Shown piece by piece: positions 6,820 through 13,368 of a stretch of 13,407 nt of DNA. Location: assembly GCA_039188975.1 (NCBI GenBank), contig JBCCYT010000116.1:1-13407 (forward strand). Direction: 5' to 3'. Position 1 is the first letter of the stretch. Each line of letters begins with the position of its first letter. The notes beneath the pieces were generated by a model. That model had not been told where the DNA came from. It was given only the letters and a program-made list of their open reading frames with translations, and made no database searches. A program made the translations under genes and the position numbers. The DNA comes from UBA11606 sp039188975. Lineage in GTDB: Bacteria > Actinomycetota > Acidimicrobiia > Acidimicrobiales > Aldehydirespiratoraceae.

Positions 6820-8060
6820 GCACGCCGCGTTTGTTCGAGCCATTCGCGGGCTGGCTGATCGAGCCGGAATGGGCAGCGCGGGTCATCGCCGGCGCCTACG
6901 ACGCGAAGAGCCCCGAGGAGCGGCGGGCGATCGTCGACGCGAATCCGTACTCCTATCTCGGCGTCACTCGCTCGTCAGAAGATCTCGCCCCGGGGGACGA
7001 CGCCGACCAAGCCGAGCTCCTGCGCCGGGGGGCGTCAACCCTCACCACCATCCTGGACGCAAACGCGTTTGCGCCAACCGGCCACGCTGCGCTGTACGCC
7101 TACCGGCTCACGTACGCCGGCCACTCCCAGCTGGGCGTCGTGGGTGCGCTGGCGGTTGCCGGTTTCCACGACGGCCGGGTACTGACCCATGAGAACGTTC
7201 GTCCGAATCGGGCCCGGCTGCTGAGCGGACATCTGCAGGAGGTCGGCGCGACCTCGTCGCCGATCGCCCTGACCCATCGCCCTGATCCAGGGGTCGCTGC
7301 GATTCTGGCGGCCGCATCGGAGCGCGAGCCGGCAGTGCATCACATCGTCGAAGAGGTCCTGCACGAGGTGTGGGTGCTCGATGAACACGAGTCGGTTGCC
7401 GTGGCCGAGCTGCTCGCCGACGAACCGGTGTACGTCACCGATGGCCACCACCGGTCTGCGGCAGCCATCGCCGGCGACGAAGAACGCACTGAGGAGGCAT
7501 TCCGCCGGACTCTTGCCGTGCTATTCCCGTCAGATGCGCTGCGAGTGGAGGCGTTTCACCGTCGCATCCCCTCGTCCACCGGCGACGAGCCGGGCGCACT
7601 CGAGGCCCTGTTGGCCGACGCAGGAGAGCTGACCGAAGTCGGCACGCTCGAAGAAGCTCGCCCGCAGGAGCCACGCGAGGTCGGCGTGTATCACCGAGGG
7701 AGCTGGTGGAAGTTGGCCCTTCCGGAACCGATCACGGAAAGCCCGGTCGGTCGTCTCGACGTCGAGTTGCTGCGCACCAGCGTCATCCGGGATCTACTCG
7801 GTGTCGATGAGCTCCAACCCGATTCGGGGGCTGACTATGTGCCGGCGCCAAACGGCATCGACGAAGTCGTTCGCCGCTGCGACGACGACGGCCTGGTGGG
7901 CTTTGTGATGTACGCCACGTCGATCGAGGATCTCATGGCGGTCGCGGACGCAAAGGAACTGATGCCGCCGAAGTCGAGCTATGTCGCCCCCAAGCCCCGC
8001 TCGGGCATCTTCCTACGCATCCTCGGTACCGGAGCGACCGCGCACCTCACGCCGAGCTGA
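6816..8060 (+). CDS. DUF1015 family protein, translationally coupled to serA
   Basis: This 414-residue protein has the features I recall for the DUF1015 (COG4198) family, whose biochemical role is not firmly established to my knowledge: an N-terminal region with 'VDANPYSYLGVTR', a 'LTHENV' element, the central 'YVTDGHHRSAAA' (DGHHR at 209-213), and the C-terminal 'MPPKSSYVAPKPRSGIFLR', which replaces the more usual 'MPxKSTYFxPK'. No signal peptide or membrane segment is seen, so it is probably cytosolic. The start codon overlaps the serA stop as ATGA, so the two are expected to be translated together. From memory, DUF1015 genes occur beside serA/serC in other phyla too, which suggests a role in serine metabolism. 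The DGHHR motif recalls ParB/Srx-fold proteins, including the archaeal serine kinase SerK, but that is only a hint. Confidence 0.85.
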   Translation: MSTPRLFEPFAGWLIEPEWAARVIAGAYDAKSPEERRAIVDANPYSYLGVTRSSEDLAPGDDADQAELLRRGASTLTTILDANAFAPTGHAALYAYRLTYAGHSQLGVVGALAVAGFHDGRVLTHENVRPNRARLLSGHLQEVGATSSPIALTHRPDPGVAAILAAASEREPAVHHIVEEVLHEVWVLDEHESVAVAELLADEPVYVTDGHHRSAAAIAGDEERTEEAFRRTLAVLFPSDALRVEAFHRRIPSSTGDEPGALEALLADAGELTEVGTLEEARPQEPREVGVYHRGSWWKLALPEPITESPVGRLDVELLRTSVIRDLLGVDELQPDSGADYVPAPNGIDEVVRRCDDDGLVGFVMYATSIEDLMAVADAKELMPPKSSYVAPKPRSGIFLRILGTGATAHLTPS

Positions 8061-8082
8061 CCTCGCTCGACGCCTCGACGCG
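8061..8082. other. Short convergent gap between DUF1015 gene and folD
   Basis: Only 22 bases separate the two facing stop codons. They contain a tandem 8-base duplication, CTCGACGC at 8066-8073 and again at 8074-8081. A small hairpin is possible (GACGC at 8069-8073 with GCGTC at 8080-8084, loop of six), but it is too short to call a terminator with confidence. Confidence 0.3.
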
Positions 8083-8967
8083 TCAGGCGAAGGCGCCTTG
8101 CATGCGAGCGGCGTTGAACGTGTTTTCCATCAGACAGGCGATGGTCATCGGACCGGTGCCACGCGGCATCGGTGTGATCGCGCCGGCGACCTCCTGAACG
8201 GCGTCGAAATCGACATCGCCCTGAATGCCATCAGCGGTGCGGGAGATCCCGACGTCGAGCACGGCGGCGCCGGGCTTCACAAACTCAGCGGTCACGAGAC
8301 CGGCAACACCGACGGCCGCAACGATGATGTCGGCGTCGCGGCAAATCTCGGCCAGGTCGCCCGAACGACTGTGCGCCAGCGTGGGCGTCGCGTCACAGCC
8401 CTTCCGGCCGAGCAGCAAGACCTGGGGAAGGCCAACGAGGGTTGAGCGGCCGATGACGACCGCCTTCTTGCCTGCGGTCTCGACGCCATAGCGCTCCATG
8501 AGACGCATCACGCCGAGTGGCGTACACCCGACGTGACCGTCGAGGCCCCGCACGAGCCGGCCCATCGATCGTTCGGTGAGACCGTCGACGTCTTTCTCCG
8601 GCGGGATCAGGTTGAGCACCGATTCCGCGTCCAGTCCATCGGGCAGCGGCAACTGCACGAGGATGCCGTGCACAGTCGGATCGTCGACCAGGCCCTTCAC
8701 CGCCGCTTCGAGATCGGCTTGGCTGATGTCGCCGGGCAATTCGACGTGGCGTGACACCATGCCGGCCTCGCCCGCCTTCTTTTGCTTGCTGGCGACGTAG
8801 AGACGGCTCGGCTTGTCGTCGCCGACAAGAACGGTCGCCAGGCAGACGTGCGGGCTGCCGAGCGCCTCGATCTGTGTTTTCAACCCGGCGATGAGCTCGT
8901 CGCGAAGCCGGATGCCATCCATCAAAATCGCGCCACCAGGGGTGCGCTCGAAGTTCTCTTCAGCCAT
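8083..8967 (-). CDS. folD: Bifunctional methylenetetrahydrofolate dehydrogenase/methenyltetrahydrofolate cyclohydrolase
   Basis: FolD interconverts 5,10-methylene-, 5,10-methenyl- and 10-formyl-THF in the cytosol, linking the products of fhs and the substrate of MTHFR encoded upstream. The 294-residue product has the normal length. The catalytic Tyr57 and Lys61 lie in 'YVASKQKKAGEAG', followed by 'LVQLPLPDGLD' and 'KDVDGL'. Then come the cofactor segment 'VVIGRSTLVGLPQVLL', 'AHSRSGDL', and the C-terminal 'ITPMPRGTGPMT'. Three normally conserved patches differ: 'LTERSMG' where 'FHPxNxG' is usual, 'VGLP' instead of 'VG(K/R)P', and 'PRGTGPMT' instead of 'PGGVGPMT'. The frame is open further upstream to 9117, but that extension would cross the MerR promoter and lacks homology. 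The ATG at 8967 fits the family N-terminus and lies seven bases after a TAGGTT box, suggesting a leaderless message. Confidence 0.93.
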   Translation of the reverse strand: MAEENFERTPGGAILMDGIRLRDELIAGLKTQIEALGSPHVCLATVLVGDDKPSRLYVASKQKKAGEAGMVSRHVELPGDISQADLEAAVKGLVDDPTVHGILVQLPLPDGLDAESVLNLIPPEKDVDGLTERSMGRLVRGLDGHVGCTPLGVMRLMERYGVETAGKKAVVIGRSTLVGLPQVLLLGRKGCDATPTLAHSRSGDLAEICRDADIIVAAVGVAGLVTAEFVKPGAAVLDVGISRTADGIQGDVDFDAVQEVAGAITPMPRGTGPMTIACLMENTFNAARMQGAFA

Positions 8968-8974
8968 GGGCCAA

Positions 8975-8980
8975 AACCTA
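8975..8980 (-). promoter_or_regulatory. Putative -10 box of folD, leaderless arrangement
   Basis: Reading the minus strand, TAGGTT (8980 to 8975) is followed by seven bases, TTGGCCC, and then the folD ATG at 8967. A -10 box at this spacing would place the transcription start at or next to the A of the start codon. No convincing Shine-Dalgarno sequence or -35 box is seen. The same layout recurs at three other starts in the window. Confidence 0.5.
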
Positions 8981-9017
8981 TCTCGCGATGCGCCAACGGA
9001 GAGACGAATCACGACGC

Positions 9018-9048
9018 TTGACCTGGAGTGCGCTCCAGGTTGTTGACT
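9018..9048 (+). promoter_or_regulatory. MerR-type promoter with palindromic operator in a 19-bp spacer
   Basis: A -35 box TTGACC (9018-9023) and a weaker -10 box TTGACT (9043-9048) are separated by exactly 19 bases. This is the overlong spacer typical of promoters activated by MerR-family proteins. The spacer region holds the inverted repeat ACCTGGAG (9021-9028) and CTCCAGGT (9033-9040) around TGCG. The -10 box ends seven bases before the regulator's ATG at 9056, so the message may be leaderless. Autoregulation of the regulator and the coupled reductase follows from this layout by analogy with the family. Confidence 0.75.
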
Positions 9049-9055
9049 GGTCGTC

Positions 9056-9424
9056 ATGACCACCACGGAACTCACACCGGCGGAGATGGCGGACCGCACC
9101 GGCGTCTCCATCGACACGCTTCGGTACTACGAACGCGAGGGTCTGCTCAGCGACGTCCGGCGGGCGCCATCGGGCCACCGTCGGTACCACCTCGAGGACG
9201 TCTTGTGGGTGCAGGTGCTGCGATGTCTGCGAGAGACGGGGATGTCGATCGAGCAGCTACGTCACTATTGCGACCTCGGCGCCCAAGGCGACCCGACGAT
9301 CGCCGAGCGGCGCCGGATGCTGCTCGACCATCGAAACGGCGTGGTGGCCAAAGTCGCAGAGCTCGAGGCCGCGCTGGCCCTGATCGACGAAAAACTCACC
9401 CATTACGAAGGAAACGACGAATGA
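9056..9424 (+). CDS. MerR family transcriptional regulator (AdhR/NmlR-like)
   Basis: This 122-residue protein is a short one-component activator of the MerR family. The winged helix-turn-helix occupies about residues 5-75, with 'MADRTGVSIDTLRYYEREGLL' and 'SGHRRYHLEDV' as family signatures. The dimerising coiled coil is about residues 83-118 ('RRRMLLDHRNGVVAKVAELEAALALIDEKLTHY'). There is no metal-binding C-terminal cysteine cluster as in MerR or CueR. Cys57 in 'VLRCLRETGMSIEQL' seems to align with Cys52 of Bacillus AdhR, the residue reported to react with formaldehyde and methylglyoxal (recalled alignment). A second cysteine, Cys72, is nearby. There is no Shine-Dalgarno sequence, but a MerR-type promoter lies directly upstream. 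The stop overlaps the start of the aldo/keto reductase as ATGA. The likely job is autoregulated induction of that reductase by aldehydes or other electrophiles. Confidence 0.9.
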   Translation: MTTTELTPAEMADRTGVSIDTLRYYEREGLLSDVRRAPSGHRRYHLEDVLWVQVLRCLRETGMSIEQLRHYCDLGAQGDPTIAERRRMLLDHRNGVVAKVAELEAALALIDEKLTHYEGNDE

Positions 9425-10479
9425 GCTTTGGCGCAGGATCCAACACCGAGCCCTACGTCCGCCTCGGGAGGAGCGGACTGTTCGTGTACCGGGTGGGGCT
9501 CGGCTCGATGCAGTTCGGCTGGTCGGTCGACGAAGCCGGTTCCTTCGCAGTGATGGACGCCTACGCCGAGCTCGGTGGCAATTTCATCGACAGCGCGGAT
9601 TGCTACACGGCCTGGTCGGCGTCGATGGGTGGCCCCGAGCAGGGTGGCGGGATCGCCGAGGAGATCATCGGCCGGTGGCTGGCTGCGCGCGGCAACCGAG
9701 ACTCGATGATCGTGGCGACGAAAGTGCGAGCGCCGATGGGCGTGCAGTTCGCCGACCATCGGGGAACGGCGGCCCAACGTGAGGGGCTCTCGCGACGGTG
9801 GATCATGCAGGCATGTGAAGACTCGCTTCGCCGGCTCGGGGTGGATCACATCGACCTCTATCAGGCCCATTGGATCGATCCACTCGTGCCGATCGAAGAG
9901 ACGATGTCGGCGTTCACCGACCTGGTTCGCCAAGGAAAGGTCCGGTACCTGGGCTGTTCGAACTTCAGTGCGTGGCGGATCATGGAGGCGCTGTGGGCGT
10001 CAGACCGGCTCGGGCTGGAGTCGTTCGTGTCGGTTCAGCCCGAGTACCACCTCCTCTCCCCCGCTCGCAGCGACGCCGAAACCGAACTTGCACCGATGTG
10101 TGCCCATCACGGGCTGGGGATGATTCCGTACAGCCCACTGGCTGGCGGCCTGCTGACCGGCAAGTACCGCCGCGACGAGCCACTCCCCGAGAGTGTGCGG
10201 GCCGACGAGAACGCCGAGCGCCGCTTCACCGACACGAACTGGTCCATCATCGAGACGTTGGTCGCGGTTGCCACAGAAGAAGGCGTGACCCCGGCGCATG
10301 CCGCGATCGATTGGCTGCGGTCTCGGCCGGGGGTGGCGGCGCCGATCGTCGGCGCGAATCGGCCCGAGCAGTTGTTGGACACCGTCGGCTCGCTCGATCA
10401 GCGGTTGTCGTCGGAGTCGCTCGATCGACTGAACCGAGTCAGCGACTTCCATCGTTCACGGGCCTCCTTGGAGGAGTGA
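9421..10479 (+). CDS. Aldo/keto reductase
   Basis: This 352-residue cytosolic NAD(P)H-dependent oxidoreductase belongs to the aldo/keto reductase superfamily. The catalytic tetrad is complete: Asp57 in 'FIDSADCY', Tyr62, Lys101 in 'VATKVRAP' and His150 in 'YQAHWID'. Typical supporting motifs are 'SLRRLGVDHIDLYQ', 'GKVRYLGCSNFSAW', 'QPEYHLLS', 'GMIPYSPLAGGLLTGKY' and the cofactor-binding 'APIVGANRPEQL' near the C-terminus. The substrate cannot be read from sequence. Its start codon overlaps the stop of the MerR gene, so the two form a translationally coupled pair, and the reductase is probably induced by the electrophile that its regulator senses. The frame stays open upstream to 9028, but that part lies inside the regulator gene in another frame and is not used. 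Confidence 0.93.
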   Translation: MSFGAGSNTEPYVRLGRSGLFVYRVGLGSMQFGWSVDEAGSFAVMDAYAELGGNFIDSADCYTAWSASMGGPEQGGGIAEEIIGRWLAARGNRDSMIVATKVRAPMGVQFADHRGTAAQREGLSRRWIMQACEDSLRRLGVDHIDLYQAHWIDPLVPIEETMSAFTDLVRQGKVRYLGCSNFSAWRIMEALWASDRLGLESFVSVQPEYHLLSPARSDAETELAPMCAHHGLGMIPYSPLAGGLLTGKYRRDEPLPESVRADENAERRFTDTNWSIIETLVAVATEEGVTPAHAAIDWLRSRPGVAAPIVGANRPEQLLDTVGSLDQRLSSESLDRLNRVSDFHRSRASLEE

Positions 10480-10514
10480 CGCTGCGACGGACGGCACGTT
10501 GCTCAGCCGCCACG

Positions 10515-10520
10515 TAACGT
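10515..10520 (+). promoter_or_regulatory. Putative -10 box of the CoA-transferase gene, leaderless arrangement
   Basis: TAACGT at 10515-10520 is followed by seven bases, CTGGGGC, and then the ATG at 10528. A transcript would start at about the first base of the codon. No Shine-Dalgarno sequence lies at a usable distance. ACGTT (10496-10500) and AACGT (10516-10520) form an imperfectly spaced inverted pair overlapping the box; this may be chance. Confidence 0.5.
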
Positions 10521-10527
10521 CTGGGGC

Positions 10528-11709
10528 ATGGGGGGACCACTGGAAGGAATTTCGGTGCTCGACCTCAGCCAGGTTGTTGCCGGCCCGCTGGCCGCGCAGA
10601 TCTTGGCTGAGCAAGGCGCCGAGGTGATCAAGGTCGAGCCGATCGGCGGCGAATTGACCCGGATCTACGGGGTCGATCACATCATCGGGCTCTATGCGAA
10701 CTGCAACCGGGGGAAGCGATGTTTGGCGGTCGACACATCGGTGCCGACGGGCGTGGAGATCGTCCTCGACCTGATGGCAACGGCGGACGTGGTCATCCAG
10801 AATTTCCGACCCGGCGTCGTAGAGCGTCTCGGTATCGACTACGCGGCGGCCCGCAACCGCAATCCGGACGTGATCTATGCGTCGGTTTCCGGGTTCGGTA
10901 CGACCGGCCCGTACAGCCAGCGGCCGGTGCTCGACCCGGTGATCCAGGGGCTGGTGGGCATGGTGGACGGGCAGATCAGCAACGACCTGCCGTTCCCGGA
11001 CCTCGTGCGCACCCTGGTCGCCGACAAGGCAACGGCGAATACGGTGGCACAGTCGGTCACGGCCGCATTGTTCGCCCGAGAGCGGGGCGCGGGCGGCCAA
11101 CACATCGAGTTGTCGATGCTGGACGCGACCCTGTCGTGGTTCTGGCCCGACGGGATGGCGGACCTGACCCACAAGCACACCGACATCGTCACCACCCGAC
11201 CTGGTGATCTGTACCGGATCATCGACACGCTCGATGGCCAGGTCGTGTACTTCATCGCCAATCGCACACAGTTCGAGGGGATGTGGCGGGCGTTGGGACG
11301 CGACGATTTCCTGGCCGACGACGACTTCTGCGATCCGGCTCGGTTCCGCCGCAACCCGGAGAAGGCCGCGGCCGCCGCGGCGGCGATCGTTTCTGGTCTG
11401 GGCGCAATGACGACCGAGCAGGCGGTTGATGCCATGGCGGCCAACCACGTGCCGGGCGGACCCGTGTTGACCCGCGAGGAAGTGTTCGACGATCCCCAGG
11501 TCCAGCATCTCGAGTCGATCGTGACCTGGGACCATCCCGTGGCCGGCACGCTGGTTCAGGCCGGTCCGCCGGGCACGTTCTCGGCAACGCAACCGGCATT
11601 TCGACCGCAGATCGGTTCGGTCGGTGAGCACACCGACGAGATTTTGCGAGATTTGGGTCGCGACGACACCACGATCACCGATCTCCGAAATGCGGGTGTT
11701 GTTGCCTGA
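10528..11709 (+). CDS. Class III CoA-transferase (CaiB/BaiF family)
   Basis: Enzymes of this family move coenzyme A between carboxylic acids, or act as acyl-CoA racemases, in the cytosol. The 393-residue length fits. The N-terminal 'LEGISVLDLSQVVAGPLAAQILAEQGAEVIKVEP' block is a hallmark, as are 'NRGKRCLAVD', 'DVVIQNFRPGVVERLGIDY', 'VIYASVSGFGTTGPY' and 'GGQHIELSMLDATL'. The catalytic aspartate is Asp136 in 'LDPVIQGLVG', at the place of the residue that forms an acyl anhydride and then a thioester intermediate. The substrate cannot be named, because carnitine, bile acid, oxalate, succinate and racemase members share these motifs. The gene begins 49 bases after the aldo/keto reductase stop with its own TANNNT box, so it is probably a separate unit. 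Its stop codon lies inside a 13-base repeat shared with the end of the helicase gene. Confidence 0.92.
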   Translation: MGGPLEGISVLDLSQVVAGPLAAQILAEQGAEVIKVEPIGGELTRIYGVDHIIGLYANCNRGKRCLAVDTSVPTGVEIVLDLMATADVVIQNFRPGVVERLGIDYAAARNRNPDVIYASVSGFGTTGPYSQRPVLDPVIQGLVGMVDGQISNDLPFPDLVRTLVADKATANTVAQSVTAALFARERGAGGQHIELSMLDATLSWFWPDGMADLTHKHTDIVTTRPGDLYRIIDTLDGQVVYFIANRTQFEGMWRALGRDDFLADDDFCDPARFRRNPEKAAAAAAAIVSGLGAMTTEQAVDAMAANHVPGGPVLTREEVFDDPQVQHLESIVTWDHPVAGTLVQAGPPGTFSATQPAFRPQIGSVGEHTDEILRDLGRDDTTITDLRNAGVVA

Positions 11710-11718
11710 ACGAAGCGC
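11706..11718 (+). repeat. Copy of CTGAACGAAGCGC at the CoA-transferase stop codon
   Basis: The 13 bases CTGAACGAAGCGC contain the TGA stop of the CoA-transferase gene (11707-11709). The identical 13-mer occurs at 13365-13377, where it contains the helicase stop, and again at 13395-13407. A shorter part, GCCTGAACG, appears both here (11704-11712) and at 11744-11752, just before the helicase start. Confidence 0.6.
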
Positions 11719-11741
11719 GCCGCTCGGAGGGGTCGTCCTTC

Positions 11742-11747
11742 TAGCCT
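11742..11747 (+). promoter_or_regulatory. Putative -10 box of the helicase gene
   Basis: TAGCCT at 11742-11747 is followed by seven bases, GAACGCC, and then the proposed TTG start at 11755. This is the same spacing as at the other leaderless candidates here. No Shine-Dalgarno sequence at a usable distance is seen; GGAGGGG at 11726-11732 is more than 20 bases away. Confidence 0.4.
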
Positions 11748-11754
11748 GAACGCC

Positions 11755-13368
11755 TTGGCTCACGATCTCTATCGCTGGCAGCACGATGCGTTGATGGCCT
11801 GGCACCGATGCGGTCGCCGGGGTGTGATCGAGGCTGTCACTGGATCCGGCAAGACCGATGTTGCGCTGACCGCCATCGAAGACGCGGTGAATCGAGGCTT
11901 GTTCGCGTTGGTGATCGTGCCGTCGCGGGTGCTGATGGAGCAGTGGTTCGAGCGGCTCGGGCGTTGGATGCCTGACGCCGAGATCGGCCGTTTGGGCGAC
12001 GGCTACCGTGACCGTCCGATCGACTGCGACGTCTTGATCACGACCCGCCACTCGGCCGCGAGCCGGGTCCCGCTACCGACGACCGACCGGGGCGGCATTC
12101 TCGTCGCCGACGAGTGTCATGGTTTCGGTGGCGCCGTGCTGCGCAAGAGCTTGCTGCCGGAATACCAGGAACGGCTCGGGCTCACCGCAACGCTCGAGCG
12201 GTCCGACGATGCGGTCGAATCGATCCTGCTGCCGTATTTCGGCGGCATTTGCTACCGCTACGACTTCCTCTCCGCGATCAGCGACGGTGTGTGCGCCCAG
12301 CCTCGGGTCGGCTTCATGGCCGTGCCGCTCACCCACGAGGAGCGCACCGAGTACGACGCGACCGAGGGCCGGATCGTGGCCGCTCGTCGGGCGTTGAAGC
12401 AGATCAAGGGCATCCCCCACGAGCCGTTCGGCGACTTCCTCGCCGCGGTGCACCACCTTGCGGCGAACGATGCCGGCCCTGACGGCCGAGCGGCGAACGA
12501 CTATCTCAATGCGTTCTCGACCCGCCGCGAGATCGTGGCGACGAGTTCGGCGAAGTATGAGGCACTCGGCAAGTTCGCCGATGCGATCAAGGCTGCTGAC
12601 GGCGCCTTGTTGTTCACCGAAACGGTTCGGGCGGCCAACCATGCGATCGTGCGGCTCGACCCGGTGGTGAACATCGAGATCATCACCGGCGATACCGGGC
12701 GTCGCGACCGGGGCACGATTCTCGATGATCTGCGCGACGGCAAACTCGATGCGGTCGCTGCGCCTCGGGTGCTCGACGAAGGGGTCGATGTCCCGAACGC
12801 CAACCTGGGGTTGGTCGTGTCGGCGAGCCGCACTCGCCGCCAGATGATTCAGCGGATGGGTCGGATCCTGCGTCGGAAGCCGCTCGGCAGCGGTGCTCGG
12901 TTCGTGATCATTTTCGCGGCGGACACGCTGGAAGATCCACGATTCTCCGAGGATCGTGACGGCTTCCTGGAAGAGATCGAGATGATCGCCGAAGCGTCCC
13001 GCATCTTCAAGCCGTCGGAGTTCGATCAGCTCGCGACGTTCCTCGACTACACCGGCCCTGCGGAGCTGATTGAGCCGGAAACGGTTGGTGAGTTCGTTTC
13101 GCCGAACCTGAAGCCAGAGGAGATCACCGAGTGGACGGCCGAGGCGCAGCCGTACCTGGAGATGGTGAGTCCGGAGTTGCCGGAGATTTCGAAACCGAAG
13201 CAGGTGCGCGAGAAGCCGCGTTTGTCGACCGGCGAGCATCCAGTGGCGCTGATGGCGGTGGGAAAGCAGTGGGCGTTGCGATGCACGGGCTGCGAAGTGA
13301 TGTCAGAGCCGCGGGACTACAAGTGGCAGGCGATGGACGACAAGGTCGAGTGCACCTGCGTGCGCTGA
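11755..13368 (+). CDS. Superfamily 2 DNA/RNA helicase, XPB/SSL2-like, with cysteine-rich C-terminus
   Basis: This 537-residue protein is an ATP-dependent SF2 helicase or translocase of the COG1061 type, probably acting on DNA in repair or defence. Motifs in order are an N-terminal 'LYRWQHDAL' Q-like element, Walker A TGSGKT (29-34), 'VIVPSRVLMEQW' (Ia), DECH (119-122), 'GLTATLER' (III, LTAT at 143-146), 'DAVAAPRVLDEGVDVPNA' (V) and 'QRMGRILRR' (VI, Q366 to R374). After the second RecA domain (about 280-410) comes a tail ending in C510-x2-C513 and C533-x-C535, a possible zinc ribbon. The start is TTG: no ATG, GTG or TTG precedes it back to the in-frame stop at 11707, and the next ATG (residue 14) would cut off the Q-like element. 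No partner nuclease or methylase is visible in the window. Confidence 0.88.
   Translation: MAHDLYRWQHDALMAWHRCGRRGVIEAVTGSGKTDVALTAIEDAVNRGLFALVIVPSRVLMEQWFERLGRWMPDAEIGRLGDGYRDRPIDCDVLITTRHSAASRVPLPTTDRGGILVADECHGFGGAVLRKSLLPEYQERLGLTATLERSDDAVESILLPYFGGICYRYDFLSAISDGVCAQPRVGFMAVPLTHEERTEYDATEGRIVAARRALKQIKGIPHEPFGDFLAAVHHLAANDAGPDGRAANDYLNAFSTRREIVATSSAKYEALGKFADAIKAADGALLFTETVRAANHAIVRLDPVVNIEIITGDTGRRDRGTILDDLRDGKLDAVAAPRVLDEGVDVPNANLGLVVSASRTRRQMIQRMGRILRRKPLGSGARFVIIFAADTLEDPRFSEDRDGFLEEIEMIAEASRIFKPSEFDQLATFLDYTGPAELIEPETVGEFVSPNLKPEEITEWTAEAQPYLEMVSPELPEISKPKQVREKPRLSTGEHPVALMAVGKQWALRCTGCEVMSEPRDYKWQAMDDKVECTCVR

Noticed and set aside
8968..9117. Longer N-terminus for FolD
   Set aside because: The extra 50 residues would cover the MerR promoter and palindrome and do not resemble FolD. 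The ATG at 8967 matches the usual start.
9028..9420. Upstream extension of the aldo/keto reductase frame
   Set aside because: The extension overlaps the MerR gene in another frame and gives an Arg/Pro-rich sequence without homology. The ATGA overlap start at 9421 fits the family N-terminus.
10456..12051. Minus-strand open frame of 531 codons opposite the CoA-transferase and helicase genes
   Set aside because: It spans the end of the aldo/keto reductase, all of the CoA-transferase and the start of the helicase, all with clear family motifs on the plus strand. Its own translation is low in recognisable motifs and rich in Arg and His, typical of an antisense shadow.
12073..13239. Minus-strand open frame of 388 codons opposite the helicase
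   Set aside because: It is antisense to the conserved helicase motifs II to VI, with no start signal and no domain recognisable in its translation.
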